Positions 43,387-52,800 of a stretch of 64,000 nucleotides of DNA are shown piece by piece (the stretch's first letter is position 1; every line of letters starts with the position of its first letter). The stretch is from Phycisphaerae bacterium (GTDB taxonomy: Bacteria; Planctomycetota; Phycisphaerae; Sedimentisphaerales; Anaerobacaceae): positions 44,849 to 108,848 of the forward strand of contig JAAYBV010000080.1 in NCBI GenBank assembly GCA_012744475.1, in the 5' to 3' direction. The translations under genes were made by a program, and so were the position numbers. Under the pieces are notes generated by a model. It saw only the letters and a list, made by a program, of their open reading frames with translations. It was not told the DNA's origin and did no database searches.

Positions 43387-46245
43387 TTACTGCTGGCGTC
43401 GGGCGCGCCAGATGCACCGGCCGCCGGTAGCGACGCTGACGTCGCCGACAAGCTCGGCGCCTTCCAGGCGAACGGTCATGCTGTCGGTCGGCGCCTGCTG
43501 GGGCATGCCGTTGACGACGATGGTCTTGCTCTGGCCCTGCATGACGAGCTGGTTGCCCTGCATCTGTCCGACGAAGATCTCGGTGATCTTATAGAACATC
43601 TGCTGGCCGTACATGTCGGAGACCATCGCTTCACCGTACCACTGAGCGGTGAACTGCCCGTTCTGTCCCATCGCGACCTGTATCTGCATGGGATAGCTCA
43701 GCGAGGGGTAGTCACTCGTTGCCGTGCCGGCCCACAGCCCCACAGGCGACCACTGCGCTTGCGGTTGGGGCTGCGGTTGCGGCATGGGCTGCGGCAGTGG
43801 CTGGTTCGGTTGCCTTGGCTGCGTCGGCTGCGTCGGACCGGGGGCGGTATGAGGAGCGGGAGCGCTGGCAACGGTTACAATGTTCCAGCGTTGCAGGATG
43901 TCGGCGGGAAGGACCTCCATCTCCGGAGACGAAACGCCCCGCGTCCAGCAGTCTTCGATGTCGATCTCTATGACGCGGCCCTCCGCCGCGGCCTTCTTGT
44001 ACGTATCGCCGGCGCTCTGGACGACGCCGTCGAACGGCGTCGAGCCGTGCGTCTTGCCGCCGCCCACGCCGGTGGTCTCGACGGGCAGGAGGTTGCCCGA
44101 GGGCAGGCGAATCAATGCGAACGCGTGGCCCGGGATGAGCACCATGTAGGGCTTGAGCCCCACCGAATGCGCCATCGAGCAGTAGAGCGCCGCCAGCTCG
44201 ATGCAGGTGCCCGACTTGTCGCGTATGACGTCGCGCGGGAACTTGATGTTCTGCACGATCGTGTTGTCGAAACTCAGCGTCGGGTCCAACAGTCCGACGG
44301 GCCCCTGATACGTGAAGTCGTTGCCCTGCCAGAGCTCGTAGCAGGCCTTGAGCACGGCGTAGGCGGCCTCGTCGCTGTACGGAGCGCCCTTGCCGCCGGC
44401 GGCCTTGTTCGCCATCGCGGCGAACTGCTTGACCGCCGGATCGTCGCGCGTCACCCACGCGGCGATCATCTCCGAGTTGCTGAACAAATCGTACCAACTT
44501 CCCATGCTCTCTTCTTTGGTGTAGTTCGAGAAGATGAACTCGTGACGGCCGAGAATCGACACGCGTTTGCCGTCGCTGTCGTCCTGCCGCTGCCCGTCGC
44601 TGTCGACGTAGCGCCATTCGACGAGCACGTTGGCCGGCGTCGTGCTCGTCAGCGAGGCGATGCTCCTGTCCAGCACGGGCTTGTACACACCGACCACCGT
44701 CTGGCCCGGCAGGACCTCAGGATACTTCTGCCAGATGCTCCACTCCGAGTAGCCTTCCACGCGGTAACGGAGGCGCAGGTCCGTGATCCGCCCGGTCCCG
44801 ACGTTCGTCACGCGGGCCTTGGCCACCCACTGCGCGGGGAAATCGGTCTCCATGCCATAGACCTTGTACAGGCAGCTCATGATCCGGTCACGTGCCTTGA
44901 AATCGATGTCGAGCCGTCCCTTGCCTGCGGTGTCCTTATAGGCCAACGAGTAGCTCAACAGCTTCTTGCCCTTGTCGAACGCGACATTGACAGCGCCGGG
45001 CGGAAGTGTGTACGACGCACGCCCTTCGAACTTGACCGCTTCCTCCGGCGGACTCTTGTAGAGGAAGGCCGCAACCGTCTCGCCGTTGTCGTTCGTGGTC
45101 GTCTCGACGAGTTCCTGATCTTCCGCCTGCCATTCCCATCGCCCGTTGCCGCGATTGTGCACCACGCCAAGCATGTGGACGTCGAGCACCACCGAGGAGC
45201 CGGCGTCGTCGTATGCGGCGGACGCATCCGGGGCCAATTCGGTGTCCGCGCGGTTCGAAGAGAGCTCACGAAGGAAGTACACCGGGTCCTGAACGACGCC
45301 CTTGATCGTCGCATAGACCTGCGGGTCGAACGTGAAGATTCCCCGGCCCATCAGATCGCCAGTGGGGGTGATGCGGCCATTCAGGTCCACGCGGGCAATC
45401 ACCTCCTGCTCCTGCCCGTCCGCCGCCTGATTCTGCGTCGGGCCCTGGTTCGTCGGAGCCGGAACATCCTCATCGCCTGCCATGAAAGCCGGCACCGGGA
45501 CTTCCGGCATCTTCTCCGGCGCGAAGCCATCGGTCCGGACCAACTCGCTGAGCGTATCGGCCACCGCCTCGGCGTCGCTCCTCTGCTGATCGGTCAACTG
45601 CTGCCGATACGTCTGGAGTTCCTTCTTGGCCTTCTCATGCCCCTGACTGGCGGCCATCAGCAACCAGGCGCAGCCCTCGATCAGGTCCTTGGGCCGCCCG
45701 GTGCCTTCCGCCACGAAGACGCCGAAGACCCACTGGCCGTCGGGGTCGCCAGTCGTCGCGACCAGGAAGAACAAATCGGCCGCCTTGACCTGATCGGCCT
45801 CCACCCCTTCGCCCTTGTGGTATTTCTGGCCCAGATTGAACATGGAGTCGGACCAGCCGCCCAGCGACGACCGCGTGTACCAGCGCACCGATTCGCGGAC
45901 ATCCTGCTGAACGCCGTTGCCGCGATCGTACATCAGCGCCAGGAAGAACATTGCCTCTGCATGACCCTGCTGTGCCAGGTTCATGAGTATGGAATAGGCG
46001 TTCTGGTAGTTCTGACTGCGCAGCAATTGCCGGGCCTGCTCCATCTGGTCGTTCTGGGGCAGCTCGCGGATCGGCTTGACCTTGCGCGGTTGAAGCCCCT
46101 GCCGCTGCACCTGGGGGACAGGCTGCGGTTGGGGCGCAGGCATGATCTGCTGATTGGGATTGCTCGGCTGAACCGGCTGGCCGAGGGCCGACGACAGAAA
46201 CACGCACGACACAAGGATGGCACTGCAACAAGCGACGTTCTTCAT
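43387..46245 (-). CDS. Exported Sel1-repeat / transglutaminase-like protein
   Basis: A 952-residue exported protein (signal ~1-22, ending ALG). After a Pro/Gln-rich stretch come at least three Sel1 repeats (~85-205: MFFLALMYDRGNGVQQD, MFNLGQKYHKGEGVEAD, FGVFVAEGTGRPKD). The central ~280-560 is beta-rich and unassigned. A transglutaminase-like core follows, with catalytic Cys in KSGTCIELAALYCSMA (~678), His in GHAFALIRL (~705) and acidic LLPVETT. A Pro/Gln linker (~795-835) leads to a small C-terminal beta domain. It probably cross-links or cleaves a cell-surface polymer. GGAGG precedes the ATG. Co-oriented with the next gene upstream. Confidence 0.75.
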   Translation of the reverse strand: MKNVACCSAILVSCVFLSSALGQPVQPSNPNQQIMPAPQPQPVPQVQRQGLQPRKVKPIRELPQNDQMEQARQLLRSQNYQNAYSILMNLAQQGHAEAMFFLALMYDRGNGVQQDVRESVRWYTRSSLGGWSDSMFNLGQKYHKGEGVEADQVKAADLFFLVATTGDPDGQWVFGVFVAEGTGRPKDLIEGCAWLLMAASQGHEKAKKELQTYRQQLTDQQRSDAEAVADTLSELVRTDGFAPEKMPEVPVPAFMAGDEDVPAPTNQGPTQNQAADGQEQEVIARVDLNGRITPTGDLMGRGIFTFDPQVYATIKGVVQDPVYFLRELSSNRADTELAPDASAAYDDAGSSVVLDVHMLGVVHNRGNGRWEWQAEDQELVETTTNDNGETVAAFLYKSPPEEAVKFEGRASYTLPPGAVNVAFDKGKKLLSYSLAYKDTAGKGRLDIDFKARDRIMSCLYKVYGMETDFPAQWVAKARVTNVGTGRITDLRLRYRVEGYSEWSIWQKYPEVLPGQTVVGVYKPVLDRSIASLTSTTPANVLVEWRYVDSDGQRQDDSDGKRVSILGRHEFIFSNYTKEESMGSWYDLFSNSEMIAAWVTRDDPAVKQFAAMANKAAGGKGAPYSDEAAYAVLKACYELWQGNDFTYQGPVGLLDPTLSFDNTIVQNIKFPRDVIRDKSGTCIELAALYCSMAHSVGLKPYMVLIPGHAFALIRLPSGNLLPVETTGVGGGKTHGSTPFDGVVQSAGDTYKKAAAEGRVIEIDIEDCWTRGVSSPEMEVLPADILQRWNIVTVASAPAPHTAPGPTQPTQPRQPNQPLPQPMPQPQPQPQAQWSPVGLWAGTATSDYPSLSYPMQIQVAMGQNGQFTAQWYGEAMVSDMYGQQMFYKITEIFVGQMQGNQLVMQGQSKTIVVNGMPQQAPTDSMTVRLEGAELVGDVSVATGGRCIWRARRQQ

Positions 46246-46299
46246 ATACCGGGACCTCCGAAGTAGTCAGGGTTGGCGACGGCGCGGCAGGTGTCCGCG

Positions 46300-47580
46300 T
46301 CACTCCATCGAGACAAGCGACAGCTCCAGTTGATTGCTCATGTTCAACTGGTTCATACGATCGTTCAAAAGCGTCCGCACGAGCAGCCCGTCCTGGCGAC
46401 GGTAGGTATACTGGATCTGCTGGCGCGCGTTGTTGTGAACCAGCGTCACGTACTGGGGGTCCGCGGAACTGACCTGCGTGGTGACGTGGGTGAAGGGATC
46501 GGTGTCGAGGACCTGGCCGGCCTGGAGACTGCCCATCGCGCCCGGCGGAATCCAACTGCCGCACAGCATGTGATTGCCGCTGACGCGCGTCGTCAGTTCC
46601 GAGCTGATTCCCGGGGCCTGGCCGCCGGTGGAGATGTCGAACTTCACCCAGTCGGGGCCGGCTCCGGTGATCGAGGCCGTCGCATTGACCGCCAGCGGCG
46701 AGGGCGGACTGCCGGGAATGTTGACCTGGAAGGTCCCGCTGTAGCGGAATGTCCGCGCCTGGCCCAGCCAGGGAGGCGCCGCCTGGCCTGCCCACGGCAA
46801 TGACAAGGTCCGCGAGCCCTTGAAGGTCGTGCTCTTGGTCATGGACCCGCCGGGATGGACCTGCGCCCCCTGGACAACCTTCATGCCGGCCTGGGCGATT
46901 TCGCTCGAATAGAGCAGAAGGCCGCTGGCCAGGTCGTAGATCCAGACCTTGCGGCTGCCGCTCTCGGCCAACAGGGCGATCAACACGGCGTCATAGGTGG
47001 CCTGCTCGATCTGCTTGCGGGTCGCCGAGACCCACATGCCCGCCTGCCCGCGCGGGGGTGGCGGCCGATTGCCGTACGTCTGCAACAGGGCCTTCAAGGC
47101 GTCGGGGTGCAGCCAGAGATCGCCGCCGTTGCCGGCCTGGCCCACGTAGCCGGTCTCGAGCTTCTGCGTCGGGCTGGACGTGTCCATTCCGTCGTAGAGA
47201 TAGAAGAGCGTCTGGACGGCGACTTGCTGCTGATCCATGGCCGCGACGTTGAACTGGAGCAAGCCGTGCGAGCCGGTGCCTTCGAGCTTGTGCTGCGTGT
47301 AGCGGTTGCCGTGCTTGTCTTCCCAGCCGCCCTCGGGGTCGGGTGTGTACTCGTGAGGTCCGTAGGGCAGATACCCCGAGATCATGTAGTAGGTCAGACG
47401 CAGTCCCGGCGTGATCCAGTTCGGCGGCGGCGTAGTCACCGTCAGGCCGGGAACGTCGCCCAGCATCTGGCCGGCGCCCATCACGACGTCCCCAGGGGTC
47501 GCCGCCTGTTGAGAACAGGCCGCCGGCGCCGCATACAGCCATCCGCTCAAGACAATCACAAGAGGCATCCATCTGCCCAT
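46300..47580 (-). CDS. Exported protein of unknown function
   Basis: A 426-residue exported protein (signal ~1-22; a Cys at the end of the hydrophobic stretch, AACSQQ, could also be a lipoprotein site). The rest is Gly/Gln/Pro-rich and beta-strand-like, with ITPGLRLTYYMISGYLPYG, YTQHKLEGTGSHGLLQFN and MSNQLELSLVSME at the end. No domain is recognised. GGAGG five bases before the ATG supports the start. It lies 54 bases upstream of the Sel1-transglutaminase gene on the same strand, so the two are probably co-transcribed and act in the same envelope process. Confidence 0.6.
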   Translation of the reverse strand: MGRWMPLVIVLSGWLYAAPAACSQQAATPGDVVMGAGQMLGDVPGLTVTTPPPNWITPGLRLTYYMISGYLPYGPHEYTPDPEGGWEDKHGNRYTQHKLEGTGSHGLLQFNVAAMDQQQVAVQTLFYLYDGMDTSSPTQKLETGYVGQAGNGGDLWLHPDALKALLQTYGNRPPPPRGQAGMWVSATRKQIEQATYDAVLIALLAESGSRKVWIYDLASGLLLYSSEIAQAGMKVVQGAQVHPGGSMTKSTTFKGSRTLSLPWAGQAAPPWLGQARTFRYSGTFQVNIPGSPPSPLAVNATASITGAGPDWVKFDISTGGQAPGISSELTTRVSGNHMLCGSWIPPGAMGSLQAGQVLDTDPFTHVTTQVSSADPQYVTLVHNNARQQIQYTYRRQDGLLVRTLLNDRMNQLNMSNQLELSLVSME

Positions 47581-47805
47581 AGAGACCTCCAGCCCTATCG
47601 AGAATCACGAATCCGCATGCCGCACAACACCGTCCTGGATCGGCCTCCCTGCTCCCTGTGCCGGAACAAAGCCCACTCACCAACCTGCCGCACAAGTGCG
47701 TTGCACGGCCAATAGATTAAACGAAACAGGCCCTAGACGCCAGAGAAAACCCGACAGAACGGTACGGATTTCTGATGCGCAAGGAAGACGTGGGTGGGAG
47801 TTGTG

Positions 47806-47827
47806 GGGGCGAATGATTATTCGCCCC
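47806..47827. repeat. Short palindromic repeat unit (GGGGCGAAT hairpin)
   Basis: GGGGCGAAT (47806-47814) and ATTCGCCCC (47819-47827) form a perfect 9-base stem with a four-base loop. Units of this kind (GTAGGGGCGAA...) are common dispersed intergenic repeats. It lies 46 bases past the stop of the minus-strand gene ending at 47874 and might also aid termination. Confidence 0.6.
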
Positions 47828-47873
47828 TACGGCCGAGACGCGGGCCATACCCGACTCGGGATCTGACGCCGCC

Positions 47874-48446
47874 TCAGACGCTCCGCCACGAGACCGGGAA
47901 CGTATCGACCTCCAGCGGTTCGGCCCGCTTGATCAGCCACCTGCCCTCCGGCTGCTCGGTCAGGTGCAGGCGGACCTTGACCAGTGCGACCGCCTTGTAC
48001 TGTTTGGCCACCCGGCTGGCCTGCTCGAACCGAAAGAACAGGTTCAGCATCACCGTCGCCTCCGAGCCCGACAGCTCGACCTCGGGGCCGCGTGACTTGA
48101 CCATCTCGACGGTCGGCTCGTTCAACTCCTGCCGACAGCGCTCCAGCAACTGCTCCCGGCTTGCGTGGTGCGAATCGCCGTAGTCCGGCGCGATCAGCGC
48201 CGCGACGGCCTGGCTGTCCTCGGCCTCGACCGCTTTCAGTACAGCGCCGACGGTCGCGTGCACCTTTTCCAGATCGGTCGCGACCAGGAAATCGAGCCCG
48301 AACCCGATCCCTGCGACCGCCAGCGGGACCAGCCAATGCCACCACCGGCGCTTTTCCGGAAACAGACTGCGGTAGGTCAGAAGACCGAACAGCACCAGGA
48401 CAGCCGCTCCCAGCAGCGTCCACGGTTGTTCGAAGAAGTCAAACAT
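47874..48446 (-). CDS. Two-helix membrane protein with NTF2-like soluble domain
   Basis: A 190-residue protein with two membrane helices near the N-terminus (WTLLGAAVLVLFGLLTYRSL and WLVPLAVAGIGFGLDFLVAT) and a ~125-residue soluble domain whose pattern (a short helix, LIAPDYGDSHHASREQLLERC, then beta strands ending GRWLIKRAEPLEV) suggests the SnoaL/NTF2 cone fold. No function is known. The ATG at 48446 is preceded by GAGAGG. It is separated from the pseudopilin gene upstream by that gene's strong terminator. Confidence 0.55.
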   Translation of the reverse strand: MFDFFEQPWTLLGAAVLVLFGLLTYRSLFPEKRRWWHWLVPLAVAGIGFGLDFLVATDLEKVHATVGAVLKAVEAEDSQAVAALIAPDYGDSHHASREQLLERCRQELNEPTVEMVKSRGPEVELSGSEATVMLNLFFRFEQASRVAKQYKAVALVKVRLHLTEQPEGRWLIKRAEPLEVDTFPVSWRSV

Positions 48447-48561
48447 CCTCTCGCCTTCTTTTTGGGTGCGCGGCGGACTGCCAAAGCCGCTCGGCACGGC
48501 AGACCCGCACTTGCCGCCGGCATTGTAGACGGCCGGGACAGGGCTGACAAGGAGCCGCCCC

Positions 48562-48601
48562 CAAAAACAAAACCGGCCTCAGGAGGCGATCCTGAGGCCG
48601 G
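48562..48601 (-). terminator. Rho-independent terminator after pseudopilin gene 2
   Basis: A perfect 12-base stem CCGGCCTCAGGA (48573-48584) / TCCTGAGGCCGG (48590-48601) with a five-base loop; read on the minus strand it is followed by TTTTGTTTTTG. It ends the pseudopilin transcript 37 bases after its stop. Confidence 0.9.
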
Positions 48602-48637
48602 CCAAACACGCCTGGTGCTGAGCATTGGCGTAGGTGA

Positions 48638-49396
48638 TCAGGGAATAGACTTGGCGGGAAAACCATCAATCATGTACTCAAGATCCTCATATTCGTCGGA
48701 CGGAGGCGTCATGCTGAACGAGAAACCGGGCATGTTGTACAGGGCCTTCTCCAGCCACTCGATCAGGCTCTTGTCACGCCACTGGCGTATCTCGGCGTGG
48801 CCATCGGCGAAGCCCATCGTGGTCCTCTGGTTGTGCCACATGGCCAGGGGGTCCACCCAACTCCTCGATCTCGGGTTCATCTGCCAGGAGCCGATGTTGG
48901 TGCCTCGGTTATCCATCTCCTCCACGAAGACGTACTTCGTGGCCGGGCGCTTCAGGTTGCTGTAGATCCTGGCTTTCGTGTATTCACTGCCCCAGTCCTC
49001 CCCATTGGCCCCTCCGGCGACGGAGAACGTCAGAAAGGCCGCATTGAGACCCGACTTCCTCGTGTCCGCCGGGCAGTGGTAGATGTCCAGCTCCTTGGTG
49101 TAGGGGAACAGCCGCCCTCTTCGGATCGCTGCGTACTGCTCCTCAATAGGTGCCGCTGCAGGACTCGGCGCATCCACCCAGCTCGTGCTGTTGGTGTGGC
49201 CGCCGACCAGCTTGTCGTCATTCTCGTCCTTGTACATGAACCACGCCAGGGCAAGGGCCTTGACGTTGCTGACGCAATGCACGCGACGGGCCTGGTCGCG
49301 GGCCCGACGCAGCGACGGCATCAGGATGGCCATCAGTACGGCGATGATGGCGATCACCACCAGCAGTTCGATCAAGGTGAAGGCTTTTGTTCTCAT
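48638..49396 (-). CDS. Type II secretion-like pseudopilin with H-X9-DG-like end (copy 2)
   Basis: A 252-residue pseudopilin: basic MRTKA, then FTLIELLVVIAIIAVLMAIL (class III signal with Phe at +1 and Glu at +5), MPSLRRARDQARRVHC, two further cysteine positions, ATKYVFVEEMDNRG and the terminal MGFADGHAEIRQW block. It is clearly a paralogue of the gene at 33965 (shared GGANGE, WVDPLA.WH, IEW/IE ends). GGAG lies seven bases before the ATG at 49396. A promoter with an 18-base palindrome lies ~250 bases upstream and a strong terminator follows, so it is a single-gene regulated unit just downstream of the LTD/CotH pair. Confidence 0.88.
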   Translation of the reverse strand: MRTKAFTLIELLVVIAIIAVLMAILMPSLRRARDQARRVHCVSNVKALALAWFMYKDENDDKLVGGHTNSTSWVDAPSPAAAPIEEQYAAIRRGRLFPYTKELDIYHCPADTRKSGLNAAFLTFSVAGGANGEDWGSEYTKARIYSNLKRPATKYVFVEEMDNRGTNIGSWQMNPRSRSWVDPLAMWHNQRTTMGFADGHAEIRQWRDKSLIEWLEKALYNMPGFSFSMTPPSDEYEDLEYMIDGFPAKSIP

Positions 49397-49639
49397 GCTC
49401 GGTCTCCATCGATACATTCGTCGGTTCCTCGTCACATCCCTGGACACCCGTTCGTCGTCTGCATACCCACTTAGATGCTGTTTGCCCGCCTCCTGTTCCC
49501 TGCGGCCCGGCGACGATTCCACTGGAAGGCGGGACCCGACGTGGCGCCACACCCTCACGACTGAGCGTACGTGATTCCCCCAGACGGTCACGTGGACAGA
49601 CGCAAGCACACGGGGCGCCCGATCGGTCGTCGGCATTCG

Positions 49640-49693
49640 ATATCACACGTGTGATATAACGTTAGATTTATCAAAGATTTCGGCCTCTGTCAA
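49640..49693 (-). promoter_or_regulatory. Pseudopilin 2 promoter with palindromic operator
   Basis: On the minus strand a perfect TTGACA (49693-49688) is followed by an AT-rich -10 region (GATAAATC, ~15-17 bases on). Thirty bases downstream lies a perfect 18-base palindrome ATATCACACGTGTGATAT (49657-49640), at the expected transcription start, a typical repressor site. The leader to the ATG at 49396 is ~245 bases and holds no gene. Confidence 0.6.
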
Positions 49694-49830
49694 GCGAATT
49701 TCATAAGGACCGAGAAAAACGGCTCTGGCGACGCGTCTGCGACGAGATTTCCGGTCATTTTGCCCGGCAACGCAGGCTTGCGAGGACAGCGCAGATGGCG
49801 ATCCGCCACCCGCACGGGTCCGCGTTCCTT

Positions 49831-52800
49831 TCAGTCCACCAGCCCGGGGCTGGGCGGCGCCGCCCGCCAGTTGGCCGGATCGTTCCCATAGGCCGCCGGG
49901 TCAATCCGGTGCAGCGAATGCCCCTTGCCGGCGGCTGCGACGGGCCAGGGATCGATCCCATCGCGGTACTCCTGCGGATGCGAACCGTCGCTGTAAGCCA
50001 CACGATCGACACGAATCCAGGTCGGTTCTCCCCCCGCGTCGGCCCGGCCCGGCTTGGCCAGCTCGATCTTCTCGCCGCTGTCGGACAGCCCGCCGGCGCC
50101 CCACGCCACCGTCGGGACTTCGGACAAGTACCCATAGGCGACGGTGAACCGGATCAGGTCTTTGATCAGCACCAGGCACTGCCCCGGCAGGAGCGTCACC
50201 GGCTTGTCGCTCGGCAGCGAGCATTCGATCGGCGGGTAGGCCGGACCGTCGGTGAACCGCCAGGAGGCCCCCAGGACCCCATCGTACAGGGTCACGGGGG
50301 CATCGCCGATATTGAGCAGCTCGACGTATTCGGCCTCCGGCAGCGCCGTCGGGCCGTACATGATCTCGTTGATCACGATCGGACCGACCTTGGGCTCGGC
50401 ATTGGCCGCGCCCGGCGTCGGGACGCTCATCGCCACGAAGTTGAAGCTTCCCGTGCTCTTGCGGTGCCGGCCCAGGGGAACCCCGCCTTCGGAGGCGTCG
50501 AATTCCTCCTGCTCGCTGTAGCCCGTCAGGACGCCGCGATCACCCGAATGGAGGTAGAGCGTTTCGCCGTCGCGACTGAGCCCGAACGGAACCCGGCAGC
50601 CGGGATCGTCCGCATTGCCGAACGTCTCTTCTTCGCGCAGCACCAGATACCCGTTGCCAGCGATAACCGTGCCGGCGGCGATTTCGTACCTGATCAGATC
50701 GTCCGCATCGTCGCTGACGAACCAGCCGCCTACGTCGATGGCCTGGTCGGTCGTGTTGTGCAGCTCGATCCAGTCCGACGCCCCGCCGGTGGGATTCGTC
50801 AGAATCTCGTTGATGACCACCGCGCCCAACTCGGGGATCACACCCGTGTCGTCGAAGCCGGGCGAGCCCCCAACCTCGGCGCTGGGCCGCCAGGAGCTTT
50901 TCTCGCCAAGCGCATCCGCATCCGACATGGCGGAGGTCTTGACCGTCAGCGAGAAGCCCTGCCCATCGGTGATGTCGTGCCAGCCGTCGCGGTACTCGAA
51001 GCTTTGGATGACTTGGCCGGCGGCATCCTGCAAGTCAATCCGCTCGCCCGCGTTGTCAAGATTGCCGGTGTATTGTCCCGCAACGGCAAGCTCGGCGCCG
51101 TAGGCCGCCTCGAAGGCCGCGAGGTCTCTGACCACCAGGATATGCCCGCCCGGTTTCAGTTCGACGCTGGGGAACGTGAACTCGATCCCCCTGGTGAACT
51201 TCACGAGGTTCAGATTGACCGTTTCGTTGCCGACGTTGGTCAGCTCCACATACTCGGCGTCCGGGTCGGCCGGGTGGTACATGACCTCGCTGATCCGAAG
51301 TGACTCGGCTACCGGTCCGACCGCGAAGACCACATCGGCCAGCGCGCTCCATGTGGTCCCGTTGAGCGTGCGGGCCTTGACCGGCGTGCTCACGTCGAAG
51401 CGCACCGGCTCGCTGTAGCGGACGGCGCCGGTAGACACGCCGCCCGGCGTGCCGCCGACGGCGCCCTTGCTCCCGACCAGTTCCACCGAGATCAGGAAGT
51501 CAGAACTGGTCGTGCTCGAATTGAGTCCCTGAATGGCGAGGACATTCTGCCCCGGACGAAGGGCCGCGACCGCCTGGGAGGCGTTGAACGACTCCATCTC
51601 GATCGCGTCGAGGTCCGAATGGTTGTCCGTGGCGCGGGAGTTCCAAGCGGGGGCGCCGTCGAACATGACGCGGCAGGCTTCCACGCCATTGACATAGGCG
51701 ATGAAGCCGTCGTCGTACCGGGCCCGCAGGGCCAGGCCCGACAGCTCGCTGAGATCGGCCTCGGCAACCTCAAACGGAATCCGGATGTAACAGCTCGCAT
51801 TGACGCCGTACATGGCGTCCTGAAGATCGATCTGAAAGAACGACTCATACCCAGTGCTGCGTTCGAATCCGACGCCTCCGCTGCCGGCGATCCAGCCGGA
51901 ATCGTCGAAATCCGATCCCCCTCGCCAGGCGTCCGCGACCGGTCCTGTGGGAACCAGCACCCGCTTGGGAGCCTCTTCGGCGACCAGGGGCACTTCGATG
52001 CCGGAGCCGCCGGCCGTGCCCGGAACGCGCGGGTCGCTTCCGTCGGTCGTGTGCCAGATTTCGCCGGTCGCGCTCATGGAGACCGCATCGGTCTTCTCGA
52101 TCGGGCCGCCGTACCGCGCCACACCGTTCACGCGGAACTCCGGTGCATCGGTTCGAGGGTAGAGCCCTCTGACGCGGAGCTGATTGACCACAATCTGCGT
52201 GCGGGCAGGGAAATACGTTTCGAGCAGGTAGCCGTTCACCTCCGCCCACCAGTCGGCCTTCGTGTAGGGCCGGTTCGTCCGGTCCGGCCGCTGGTCGCCC
52301 CACCGCGCCGACTCGGCGATGATCGCCAGGTCGATCTCCAGGGCGCGGGACCAGCACAGGGCCACCGCGTTCTCCGGCGTCATCGCTCCATCGTGGAAGA
52401 AATGCCTGTGCGCGTGATCGGCAAACCGCATGAGGTACTCTGGGTGGGCCATCAGCTTCTGATGCAGCCACTGCGGATTGAAGTGCGATCGCGATTGGCC
52501 GGCCCGCACCGTCGCCGTGCGGTCGTCGTTCAGGCCGCGTGAGACGCCCAGGGAGTGCTCGTTGTCGTAGGCGAAGAACTTCCACCCGTCCCGAGCCTCT
52601 GGCCGGCGGTTGCGGATGGCAAAGAAGTTGTTGGCCCGATCGCCGCCCAGGGTGACGGGCGCATCGTCGTTGCCCGTGAAGAAGATGCCGAGCATGTAGT
52701 CGATCAGGTTCTCTACATCGACGTGCACCGCCAGCGTCGGATCGTCCGCACCGTTGGGTCGTTTTCCCTGGACGGCGTAGTACTGCTGGTCCGTCGCGAA

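Noticed and set aside
43288..46266. A 992-codon plus-strand frame opposite the Sel1-transglutaminase gene
   Set aside because: The minus strand has a signal peptide, Sel1 repeats and a transglutaminase-like core; the plus frame is compositionally biased with no recognisable family.
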